Below, piece after piece: positions 14,308 to 20,959 of a DNA stretch of 26,434 bases. How positions within the stretch are numbered: position 1 is the first letter of the stretch; each line of letters starts with the position of its first letter. The translations under genes and the position numbers were made by a program. The notes beneath the pieces are model-generated. The model was not told the DNA's origin, ran no database searches, and saw only the letters and a program-made list of their open reading frames with translations. Source of the DNA: CAYWRO01 sp964460345 (GTDB lineage Bacteria > Planctomycetota > Phycisphaerae > Phycisphaerales > UBA1924); contig CAYWRO010000049.1 in assembly GCA_964460345.1 (NCBI GenBank), positions 1 to 26,434 of the forward strand, in the 5' to 3' direction.

Positions 14308-15525
14308 ATGCGAAGGTCTCTTGCGGGTGTGGCCGCGGCGGCGGCCGGGATCACGGTTGCTGGCTGCTCGACCGCTGTTGCGCCATGGGAAGCCGGCTCC
14401 GGCGAAACTGGCCAGCGCAGCTTCCACGTGACGACGATCCACGACTCCGCCACGTACGGCGAGGGCGGATGGGTCAGCAACGGCGTGGTGACGTGGGACG
14501 CTGACTGGCTGACGCTGGAGCCGACGGGTGCGGGGAAAGCGGACGCCGCTGCGTACGAGTCGCCGGTGGTGCGGTCTCCCATCCGCTTCAACGAGGCCCT
14601 GCTCTCATGGAACCTGGAGGCGCCGGACGACGCGGCGGTTCGGTTCGACCTGCGCGTGGGGGATACCCGCACGGGCGAGTGGTCGCCGTGGCTGTACATC
14701 GGGCGCTGGGGCGCCGACCTGCCGCCGGGTGAGCGCCTCCGCGAGAGTGAACTCGGGCACATCGAGATCGATTACTTCAGGTCAGACCGGCACTTTGACG
14801 CGGCCCAGTATCGCATTGTGGCCGTCCGCTCTGCCGTAGAGGAACCGGAAGGGCCGGAGGCTGCGTCGGTATGTGTGCGGCGCATCGCGCTGACGTTCTC
14901 GAATCGAGCGCCCCTGCCGGAGGCACAGCGCGCGACTGCTCGGGCCGAAGTGGCCGGAGCCAGCGCTGATGAGTTGCCGGAAGCGGTCCGCCCGCCTCGC
15001 CGGCGCGCCCCTTCCGTTGCCATGGATGTCCCCTTTCGCAGCCAGAAGGCCGAGGACCGCAGCATCGCCGGGCGCATCTGCAGCCCGACGTCGGTGACGA
15101 TGGTGCTGGCTTACCGCGGTGTCGAGCAGCCGGTCGCCACCGTGGCTGCACGCGCGCTGGACCGGGACAGCGGCATTTACGGCAACTGGCCGTACAACGT
15201 GCAGGCCGCGTACGACTTCGGCGTTCCGGGGTATCTCACGCGCATCAACGACTGGGCGCAGCTCCGCGAGATCCTCTCGCGCGACCAGCCGCTGATCGTG
15301 AGCATCCAGGCACGGAGCGGGGAACTGAACGATGCTCCGTATCGGCGAACGGACGGCCATCTGCTGGTCATTCGCGGGATGGACGAGAACGGCGACATTC
15401 TTGTGAATGACCCGGCAGCTCCGACGCCGGAGGAAGGCGTGACGACGTACGCGCGACGCGACATGGAGCGTGTGTGGCTCCAGCGCGGGGCGGGCACGGC
15501 GTACGTCCTGCTGCCGAGGGAGTGA
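14308..15525 (+). CDS. Lipoprotein with C-terminal C39-like cysteine peptidase domain
   Basis: A 405-residue predicted lipoprotein. The signal peptide ends in 'ITVAGC', making Cys20 the lipidation site. Residues 40-200 form a beta-rich region with 'W.PWLYIGRWG', suggesting a carbohydrate- or ligand-binding sandwich. The C-terminal domain (about 237-402) is a C39-like papain-fold peptidase: 'GRICSPTSVTMVL' places the nucleophile at Cys258, 'TDGHLLVIRG' places His351, and 'ILVNDPAAP' supplies Asn367/Asp368. All three are intact, so activity is plausible, on an unknown extracytoplasmic substrate. Unlike bacteriocin-processing C39 peptidases there is no ABC transporter domain or neighbour. The second in-frame Met is taken as the start because it gives the clean lipoprotein signal. 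Divergent from mnmG and convergent with the esterase gene. Confidence 0.85.
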   Translation: MRRSLAGVAAAAAGITVAGCSTAVAPWEAGSGETGQRSFHVTTIHDSATYGEGGWVSNGVVTWDADWLTLEPTGAGKADAAAYESPVVRSPIRFNEALLSWNLEAPDDAAVRFDLRVGDTRTGEWSPWLYIGRWGADLPPGERLRESELGHIEIDYFRSDRHFDAAQYRIVAVRSAVEEPEGPEAASVCVRRIALTFSNRAPLPEAQRATARAEVAGASADELPEAVRPPRRRAPSVAMDVPFRSQKAEDRSIAGRICSPTSVTMVLAYRGVEQPVATVAARALDRDSGIYGNWPYNVQAAYDFGVPGYLTRINDWAQLREILSRDQPLIVSIQARSGELNDAPYRRTDGHLLVIRGMDENGDILVNDPAAPTPEEGVTTYARRDMERVWLQRGAGTAYVLLPRE

Positions 15526-15540
15526 CGTCTGTCGAATCGT

Positions 15541-15559
15541 CCCCGCGCGAAGGGCGGGG
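15541..15559. terminator. Short hairpin between convergent genes
   Basis: CCCCGC and GCGGGG form a 6-bp stem around a 7-nt loop, in the 35-nt gap between the converging lipoprotein and esterase genes. It has no T-run and is a weak candidate. Confidence 0.35.
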
Positions 15560-15560
15560 C

Positions 15561-16802
15561 TCACTTGCCGAACAGGAACTCCAGCGCCTCCGGCAGGCGC
15601 TCGGCCCAGGCCTGCTCGTTGTGGCCTCCCTCGCCGATCAGGAGCTTCACTTCCGCTCCCTGCGAGCGCACATGCTCCGCCAGCTCGCGCGCCGCCTGCA
15701 CGTATGCCGCGCTCCGCTCGGGATTGTCCGGTCCTGATTCGCTGGTGCTCATGCCGATGTACACCTTCGCGGGCCACGTGCGCCGCTGCATGAAGTACTG
15801 CTGCCCCATGCCGTTTCCAGTCAGCAGCGACGGGCTCTCGGCGATCACCATGCCGAAGACGTCCGGGTGCTTTGCCGCGGCGTGCATGCTGATCAGTGCG
15901 CCGAGGGATGAGCCCCCGATGGCCGTGTGCTCCGGCCCGGTCCGCACGCGGAAGGCCCGCTCCACGCGCGGCATGACCTCGTTCAGCAGGAACATGACGT
16001 ACTCATCGCCGCGTGCCTCTGCCCGCCGCGTCAGCGTCACCGGCGAGTACTCCGCCACGCGATCGACGCCCGCATGCGGAATGGCGACGATGATGATCGG
16101 CTCGATTACACCCTGCTCAATCAGGCGAGTCGCCGTTTCGTCCGCGCTCCACTCCCCGGCGGCGAGACCGCCTTTCGGCGCGGAGAAGATGTTCTGGCCG
16201 TCCTGCAGGTACAGCACGGGGTAGCGCCGGTCCGCGTTGGCCGGATCGTCGTACCCCGGCGGCAGCCAGACGAGCGCATCGCGAGTGCGCCCGCTCTGCA
16301 CCTCCAGCCGTTTCACCGTCCCGGTCGCCTCGATCGGCGCGTATCGGCCTGTCCGCGTGGCGGCGGCGTCCGGCCGCTGGTCGCGCCAGCCGGCGACCGA
16401 CAGTTCGATGACGGGCGGCTCGCCGGGCGTGATGACGTCGACCGGGATCGGCTCGAAGCGGCGGTTCGACACGTCCTCAAGATTCTCATCGACTTCGACG
16501 AGGTCCCAGTTGCCGCGGGCGAACTTGAACTCCATCCGCAGTCCCTCGGGGTGCGGCGGGACGAAGATCTGCCAGCGCCCGTCGGAGCGTGGCTGGAGCT
16601 TCCACTCGGCATGGGCGGGATCCCAGCCCGAGCGGTTGGAGGCGAGGTAGATTGGCGAATCAGCGGTGGCGCCCCGTGAGGCATCGGTCACCACCAGGAT
16701 GAAGCCGGTTTCGAGCGACTCGGGCTGCACGGCCTGCTGGCCCCGGCAGAGGGCCGCCGCGAGCAGGTACACCGCCAACGTCCACACCGGCACCGCAGAC
16801 AT
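15561..16802 (-). CDS. Secreted esterase (Fes/esterase-D-like alpha/beta hydrolase) with CBM-like N-terminal domain
   Basis: A 413-residue exported hydrolase. The signal peptide spans residues 1-22. Residues 30-120 resemble a starch-binding (CBM20/48-like) beta-sandwich: 'PIYLASNRSGWDPAHAEWKL', then a 'DGRWQIFVP' strand. The catalytic domain (about 165-413) is of the putative-esterase family (enterochelin esterase, feruloyl esterase, antigen 85). The nucleophile elbow 'GGSSLG' puts Ser299 in place and 'GEGGHNEQAW' places the catalytic His near 394; an acidic residue near 'SESGPDNPE' (about 350) completes the triad. The substrate is unknown; release of acyl groups from polysaccharides or siderophores are family options. 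A strong GAGGAGG site precedes the ATG. It lies downstream of the superoxide dismutase gene on the same strand, separated by a terminator. Confidence 0.88.
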   Translation of the reverse strand: MSAVPVWTLAVYLLAAALCRGQQAVQPESLETGFILVVTDASRGATADSPIYLASNRSGWDPAHAEWKLQPRSDGRWQIFVPPHPEGLRMEFKFARGNWDLVEVDENLEDVSNRRFEPIPVDVITPGEPPVIELSVAGWRDQRPDAAATRTGRYAPIEATGTVKRLEVQSGRTRDALVWLPPGYDDPANADRRYPVLYLQDGQNIFSAPKGGLAAGEWSADETATRLIEQGVIEPIIIVAIPHAGVDRVAEYSPVTLTRRAEARGDEYVMFLLNEVMPRVERAFRVRTGPEHTAIGGSSLGALISMHAAAKHPDVFGMVIAESPSLLTGNGMGQQYFMQRRTWPAKVYIGMSTSESGPDNPERSAAYVQAARELAEHVRSQGAEVKLLIGEGGHNEQAWAERLPEALEFLFGK

Positions 16803-16894
16803 GGTGGCCTCCTCATTTCAGCCGAAGCACTGCATCCGCCGGAAGGACGGTAGACCGGGAGCGGGACGGTCGCGAGCGGCCCAAAACGGCAAAA

Positions 16895-16919
16895 CCCGCC
16901 GGTCAGAGCGACCGGCGGG
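16895..16919 (-). terminator. Intrinsic terminator of the superoxide dismutase gene
   Basis: A perfect 10-bp stem CCCGCCGGTC / GACCGGCGGG with a 5-nt loop is followed on the minus strand by GTTTTGCCGTTTTGG. It separates the sod gene from the downstream esterase gene. Confidence 0.8.
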
Positions 16920-16949
16920 CAGCAATTGTCGGTTCGTCTGTCGGGCCTA

Positions 16950-17591
16950 TCAGGTCCCGAGAGCGTTGTTGTAGTTGCGGTCAACCTCGGGCCAATTGAC
17001 CACGTTCCACCAGGCGGCGATGTAGTCAGGCCGCTTGTTCTGGTAGTTGAGGTAGTAGGCGTGCTCCCAGACGTCGAGCCCGAGGATCGGCGTCCCGGAG
17101 CACCCGGCGATGGACTCGCCCATCAGCGGGCTGTCCTGGTTCGCCGTCGAGCAGACCGCCAGACGGCCTTCCCGCACCACGAGCCACGCCCACCCGGATC
17201 CGAAGCGGGTCGCCGCGGCGTTGGAGAACTCTTCCTTGAAGGCGTCGAAGGAGCCGAAGCTCTGGTCGACGGCCTGGGAGACGTCACCGACCGGCTCACC
17301 GCCGCCGCCCTGTCCGGCCGGGGCCATGATCTTCCAGAAGAGCGAGTGATTGGCGTGACCACCGGCGTTGTTGCGGACCGCCGTGCGGATCTGGTCGGGC
17401 AGAGAGGCGAGCTTTGAGAGGACGTGTTCGACGGGCTTGCCCTCCCACTCGGTTCCCTTGAGGGCATCGTTGGCCTTGGCGATGTAGGCGGCGTGGTGCT
17501 TGTCGTGATGGATCTCCATGGTTCGAGCATCAATGTGGGGCTCGAGAGCGTTGAACGAGTAGGGAAGTGGATCCAGCGTGTATCCTGGCAT
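16950..17591 (-). CDS. sodA: Superoxide dismutase, Mn-type of the Fe/Mn family
   Basis: Converts superoxide to oxygen and hydrogen peroxide. Its 213 residues are standard. All four metal ligands are visible: His28 ('MEIHHDKHH'), His82 ('GGHANHSLFW'), Asp173 and His177 ('DVWEHAYY'). The 'NNAGGH' sequence (74-79) and the Gln in 'STANQDSP' (148-155) are features of Mn rather than Fe enzymes; cambialistic activity cannot be excluded. There is no signal peptide, so it is cytoplasmic. The start follows AGGAGA at about 8 nt. A TTGACA hexamer at 17638-17643 (minus strand) could be the -35 of its promoter, but no good -10 follows. The gene is monocistronic, closed by a strong terminator. Confidence 0.95.
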   Translation of the reverse strand: MPGYTLDPLPYSFNALEPHIDARTMEIHHDKHHAAYIAKANDALKGTEWEGKPVEHVLSKLASLPDQIRTAVRNNAGGHANHSLFWKIMAPAGQGGGGEPVGDVSQAVDQSFGSFDAFKEEFSNAAATRFGSGWAWLVVREGRLAVCSTANQDSPLMGESIAGCSGTPILGLDVWEHAYYLNYQNKRPDYIAAWWNVVNWPEVDRNYNNALGT

Positions 17592-17676
17592 GGCGGAGTT
17601 CTCCTGTGGCGACCTAGGGAAACCCCCAGTTGTGGGGTGTCAAAAAGGCGAAAATTTGTCGCGGGCGGAAGAAGTG

Positions 17677-17705
17677 AAAAAAGCCCGCGACCGTGACTTG
17701 CGGGC
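17677..17705 (-). terminator. Intrinsic terminator or attenuator on the minus strand
   Basis: On the minus strand GCCCGC and GCGGGC pair across an 11-nt loop and are followed at once by TTTTTT (17682-17677). The second arm can instead pair with a downstream arm as a perfect 9-bp stem (GTCGCGGGC / GCCCGCGAC, 17658-17666 with 17683-17691). It could end a transcript from the right or control read-through into sodA. Confidence 0.55.
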
Positions 17706-17777
17706 GCGCCGATCATCAGGTATGTTACGGCCCCTTGGTGCTGCCGCCCCTCCCAGGGTTATCGGGCCTGATCGAGA

Positions 17778-17954
17778 CTAGTCGTCCGGCATCTTCAGGT
17801 CAATGCGTGATCCAGCTCGGAGGGGGAGCATCGGCACTTCGGGGGCCAAGTCCCGGGTTTCTCCGAGGTAGAACAGGGACCGAAACTGAAGCCGGGGAAA
17901 CTCGGCGTGCTTCGGAACGTATAATAACTGATGGGGCGGGATGCATTTCCCCAT
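17778..17954 (-). CDS. Possible small protein (58 codons), doubtful
   Basis: The frame reads 'FPRLQFRSLFYLGETRDL', then a Pro/Leu-rich stretch ending 'DLKMPDD', with mostly G/C-ending codons. It stops 73 nt before a minus-strand terminator, as a real gene would. Against it: the first codons include two TTA codons, rare in this genome; no ribosome-binding site precedes the ATG; and the start sits inside a dyad and opposite a good plus-strand promoter. I do not recognise the product. Confidence 0.22.
   Translation of the reverse strand: MGKCIPPHQLLYVPKHAEFPRLQFRSLFYLGETRDLAPEVPMLPLRAGSRIDLKMPDD
17896..17925 (+). promoter_or_regulatory. Candidate promoter of the second sigma factor gene
   Basis: A consensus TATAAT at 17920-17925 lies in a GC-rich context, with GGAAAC 18 bp upstream in place of a TTGACA. 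Predicted initiation near 17932 gives a leader of about 238 nt. The unusual -35 could indicate use by an alternative sigma factor or an activator. Confidence 0.4.
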
Positions 17955-17957
17955 CAG
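17928..17957. promoter_or_regulatory. 9-12-9 dyad at the predicted transcription start (candidate operator)
   Basis: CTGATGGGG and CCCCATCAG are perfect inverted repeats separated by 12 nt. They begin 2 nt downstream of the TATAAT and cover the predicted start site. A repressor bound here would block the sigma gene promoter; alternatively the dyad forms a 5'-end hairpin in the leader RNA. Confidence 0.5.
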
Positions 17958-18169
17958 ACAGGATGAGTTGTTCGGTCGCGCGTGAAGGACACGCTGGCCG
18001 GTTCTGAATGCGCGGCGGCCCTTGGGGGCGAGCGGCGCGGCAGAGCACCTGCGCGTTCCGGCCGATGGTCGGTTGGAGCGCCTGAGTAGGTTTCGTCGTG
18101 TCGGCAGGATGCAGACACGATTTTTGGCGGGCCGGGAGTGTGGGCCCAAGGGTGTGAAGAGTGGTAAGC

Positions 18170-19252
18170 ATGTCAAAGTCGCCGAGTCCAATTGAACAGC
18201 ATCGCCGCAGAAGCCGCGTGCAGTTCTCTCCGGCGGAATCGGAGCGCGGTGTCCGTACGCGCGTGCGTCGGGCCTTGAGCAAGGACGATGAACGTCTGCT
18301 TGCGTCGCTGTTGAACCGCGATGTGCCGCAGGACTTCATCGACTCCACCGCCTTTTACGAGCCGGACGCCGAGAGCAAGATTTACGAGGAGGCGCCGGAC
18401 GTGGCCAAGCCGGACACGTCGTGGTACCACCCCGTGATGGACGATCTGTCGCCGAAGAGCCGGACGGTTAAGAGCGCCCAGCAGGTGATCCTGACCGGGG
18501 CTGAGGAGAAGGTGCTGTTCCACCAGTTCAACTACGCGCGCTACCGCGTGGCGGAACTGCAGAAGGCCGTCTGGGCCCGTGCGGATCGCAAGCCGACCCG
18601 CGAGCAGGCCGAGCAGCTTCTCTACTGGTACCGGAAGGCCGAGAAGGTCCGCGAGCAGATCGCCGAGACCAACCTGGCCCTGGTGCTGGCGATGGCCAAG
18701 CGCACCCGCATGAGCGAGGTGGACTTCGCCGACCTGGTCAGCGAAGGGAACATGGCGCTGCTCCGGGCGGTCGACAAGTTCGACGCCGGCCGCGGCTTCA
18801 AGTTCTCGACGTACGCCTGCCGCGCCATCCTCAAGGCGTTCAGCCGCCAGGGGATGAAGCTGAGCAAGTATCGCCAGCGGTTCCCGACCGACTTCGACCC
18901 GAAGCTCGAGAAGTCCGACTTCCTCGAGACCAAGCGGGCGGATTACGAGCGGGACACGGCCGACGAGGTGAAGCGGATCGTCCTGGAGAACCGGGCCGAC
19001 CTGACCAGCGTGGAACGGACGGTCATCGAGCACCGCTTCGGGCTGGAGACGGGCACGGCTGAGAAGCCCATGACGCTTGAGCAGGTGGGCCAGATCATCG
19101 GCGTGACCAAGGAGCGCGTCCGCCAGATCCAGAACAAGGCCATGGAGAAGATCCGGGTCGAACTGGAGGCCAACTTCCTCGGCACGCGTCCGCCGGAAGA
19201 GTCCAAGCCGGACTCGGAGACGGAGGATGAGTTGGTCTCAGCCAACGGCTGA
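18170..19252 (+). CDS. Divergent sigma-70 family RNA polymerase sigma factor
   Basis: A 360-residue sigma factor of a kind I associate with planctomycetes. A variable N-terminal 100 residues precede a region 1.2-like segment (107-125, 'LTGAEEKVLFHQFNYARYR'). Region 2 (166-228) has the core-binding 'DLVSEGNMALLRAVDKFD' and an altered -10 element reader 'FSTYACRAILKAFSRQG', lacking the usual Trp pair. The segment to region 4 is short, so region 3 is reduced or absent. Region 4 (278-337) is well conserved, with the helix-turn-helix 'TLEQVGQIIGVTKERVRQI'. The ATG is preferred over a GTG three codons upstream. Its long leader, TATAAT promoter and start-site dyad suggest regulated expression. The changed region 2.4 implies different -10 specificity from the other sigma factor in this window. 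Confidence 0.92.
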   Translation: MSKSPSPIEQHRRRSRVQFSPAESERGVRTRVRRALSKDDERLLASLLNRDVPQDFIDSTAFYEPDAESKIYEEAPDVAKPDTSWYHPVMDDLSPKSRTVKSAQQVILTGAEEKVLFHQFNYARYRVAELQKAVWARADRKPTREQAEQLLYWYRKAEKVREQIAETNLALVLAMAKRTRMSEVDFADLVSEGNMALLRAVDKFDAGRGFKFSTYACRAILKAFSRQGMKLSKYRQRFPTDFDPKLEKSDFLETKRADYERDTADEVKRIVLENRADLTSVERTVIEHRFGLETGTAEKPMTLEQVGQIIGVTKERVRQIQNKAMEKIRVELEANFLGTRPPEESKPDSETEDELVSANG

Positions 19253-19283
19253 TCCGTTTGGCCTGTCAGACACAAGACTTCGC

Positions 19284-19319
19284 GCGGCCCGCCGACAACG
19301 GCGGGCCGCTTTCGTTTTT
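19284..19319 (+). terminator. Strong intrinsic terminator of the second sigma gene
   Basis: A perfect 11-bp stem GCGGCCCGCCG / CGGCGGGCCGC with an ACAA tetraloop is followed by TTTCGTTTTT. It lies 32 nt after the sigma stop and isolates it from the PilT-like gene. Confidence 0.92.
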
Positions 19320-19535
19320 GGGCCGCCAGAGGGGCCGGTTCTTCCAACGGGCCGGGCGGCACGCGTACCATGGAACCGTTGCGGACGGGCGGCCGTATGC
19401 CAGCATCGTCCCTGCGGGATTCGCGGCCGCGCCCTCGCTGCGCGGCGGCTCGAAGAGGACTTTGAGAATCCGGGTGGAGCGCGTCCTCGGGGGGCGTCTC
19501 CGGCCGGAGCCTGAAGCAGCAAGGGTGCGTGCGCG

Positions 19536-20684
19536 ATGAAGACGACGAACGACGTGGCGCCGGTTGTGGCGCATGTGACGCCAGACCCGGACGCGAAGCA
19601 TGATCCGCACGCGTCGCGGTTCGGCGACTTCCTCAAGGCCTGCATCAAGTTCAAGGCCTCCGACCTGATCATGAAGACGGGATACGTCCCGAAGCTGCGC
19701 GTCCGCGGGGCGCTCAAGCCTCTGGAGACCTCCGTCCTCACGGCCGAAGAGTTTCAGCAGATCGCCAAACACATCCTGACCGAGGAGCAGTTCGGCGAAC
19801 TGCACCGCCAGGGCCACGTCGACTTCGCGTACGACTACGACGAGGAGAACCGGTTCCGCGTCAACCTCTTCCAGGCCCGCGGCAAGCTCTCCATCGCCGC
19901 GCGACTCATCACCAGCAACATCATGCCCTTCCACGATCTTCACCTGCCGGAGATCATGGGTGAGATCGCCATGCAGCCGCAGGGAATCGTGCTGCTCTCG
20001 GGTGTGACGGGTTCCGGTAAGTCGACAACGATCGCCTCGATGCTCGATTACGTGAACCAGCGCAAGCCGGTGCACATCGTGACGATCGAGGACCCGATCG
20101 AATACATCTTCAAGGACAAGAAGGCGACGATCAACCAGCGCGAGATCGGCATCGACACGCTGGACTTCAAGATCGCGCTCAAGGCGCTGGTCCGCGAGAA
20201 CCCGGACATCGTGCTCATCGGCGAAATGCGCGACAAGGAGACGTTCGAGGCCGCGTTGAACGCCGCCGAGACGGGCCACCTTGTCTACGGAACGATTCAC
20301 GCCTCTTCCACGACGCAGACCTTCAGCCGTATCTACGGCCTCTTCGAGACGGAAGAAGTCGAGCAGATCCGGCGCATGCTCGCCTACCAGATGCGTGCGT
20401 TCGTGTATCAGAAACTGCTGCCGACGCTGCACGAGAACATCCACCGGATCCCGGGCCTGGAGATCCTGATCAACGACGCCGTCGTGCAGAAGCACATCAT
20501 CGAGGCGCGCGAGGGCGAGCTTCGCGAGTACCTGACCACCATCGAGGCGCGCCAGCGCGGCATGGTCGACTTCAACCAGTCGCTCGTCGACCTGGTCGAG
20601 CGGGAAATGATCCACATGCGCGTCGCCCTGGAGGCCAGCCCGAACGTGGACGACCTCCAGATGCGTCTGCGAAAGATGAAGTGA
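19536..20684 (+). CDS. PilT-like type IV pilus retraction ATPase
   Basis: A 382-residue cytoplasmic hexameric ATPase of the PilT/secretion-ATPase family, which drives pilus retraction. Motifs are intact: Walker A 'GVTGSGKST' at 156-164, Asp box 'IEDPIEYIF' at 184-192, Walker B 'VLIGEMRD' at 226-233 and His box 'GHLVYGTIHAS' at 247-257. The N-terminal PAS-like domain begins near residue 30 ('FLKACIKFKASDLIMKTG'). The C-terminal AIRNLI motif that PilT needs for retraction appears as 'AVVQKHI' (about 316-322), so retraction strength may differ. The N-terminus is about 25 residues longer than typical. An AAGGG site precedes the ATG. No pilin or pilus assembly gene is visible; next downstream is a degenerate GspE relative, suggesting a joint function. 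Confidence 0.93.
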   Translation: MKTTNDVAPVVAHVTPDPDAKHDPHASRFGDFLKACIKFKASDLIMKTGYVPKLRVRGALKPLETSVLTAEEFQQIAKHILTEEQFGELHRQGHVDFAYDYDEENRFRVNLFQARGKLSIAARLITSNIMPFHDLHLPEIMGEIAMQPQGIVLLSGVTGSGKSTTIASMLDYVNQRKPVHIVTIEDPIEYIFKDKKATINQREIGIDTLDFKIALKALVRENPDIVLIGEMRDKETFEAALNAAETGHLVYGTIHASSTTQTFSRIYGLFETEEVEQIRRMLAYQMRAFVYQKLLPTLHENIHRIPGLEILINDAVVQKHIIEAREGELREYLTTIEARQRGMVDFNQSLVDLVEREMIHMRVALEASPNVDDLQMRLRKMK

Positions 20685-20959
20685 CGAGGTCGCCTTGGCG
20701 GCCCGCTCCCCGCCCCCCCCACTGCCCCGCCGCCGCTCTCGGGCGCCGGCAAGCCGGGCCAGAATCGGACCGGGCGAGCAGGAGGGCGATCGGGTACAGT
20801 CTCCCTCTGGGAGGGGCGCACATCTGGAGCGGGGGAAGCCGTTTGGGCCGGATTCGGATGCCGGCCGGCGGCAGCGGCAGAATGGGGGCGGCGACGGGAG
20901 CCGGCGGAGCGCGGCCACAGGCGACGCGCCGGTGAGAAAGAGCGAGGCCTTCGACTGCG
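20685..20959. other. Intergenic region with C-rich tract after the PilT-like gene
   Basis: A C-rich tract (20702-20738), beginning 18 nt after the stop, shares the 13-nt core CCCCCCACTGCCC with the tract after the UVR gene. A small CTCCC-tct-GGGAG hairpin is at 20801-20813 and a TACAGT -10-like hexamer at 20795-20800. No gene is supported. The tract may partly terminate the pilT transcript or load Rho. Confidence 0.5.

Larger units (their letters stand above)
17592..18169. other. Long intergenic region with terminator, dyad and promoter signals
   Basis: This 578-bp stretch between divergent sodA and the second sigma gene contains no confident gene. It holds a GC-rich hairpin pair with a T6 tract (17658-17705), a candidate small minus-strand reading frame, a perfect TATAAT, a 9-12-9 dyad overlapping the predicted transcript start, and a 235-nt leader for the sigma gene with further hairpins (for example GGGCC/GGCCC near 18130-18147). 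Confidence 0.6.
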
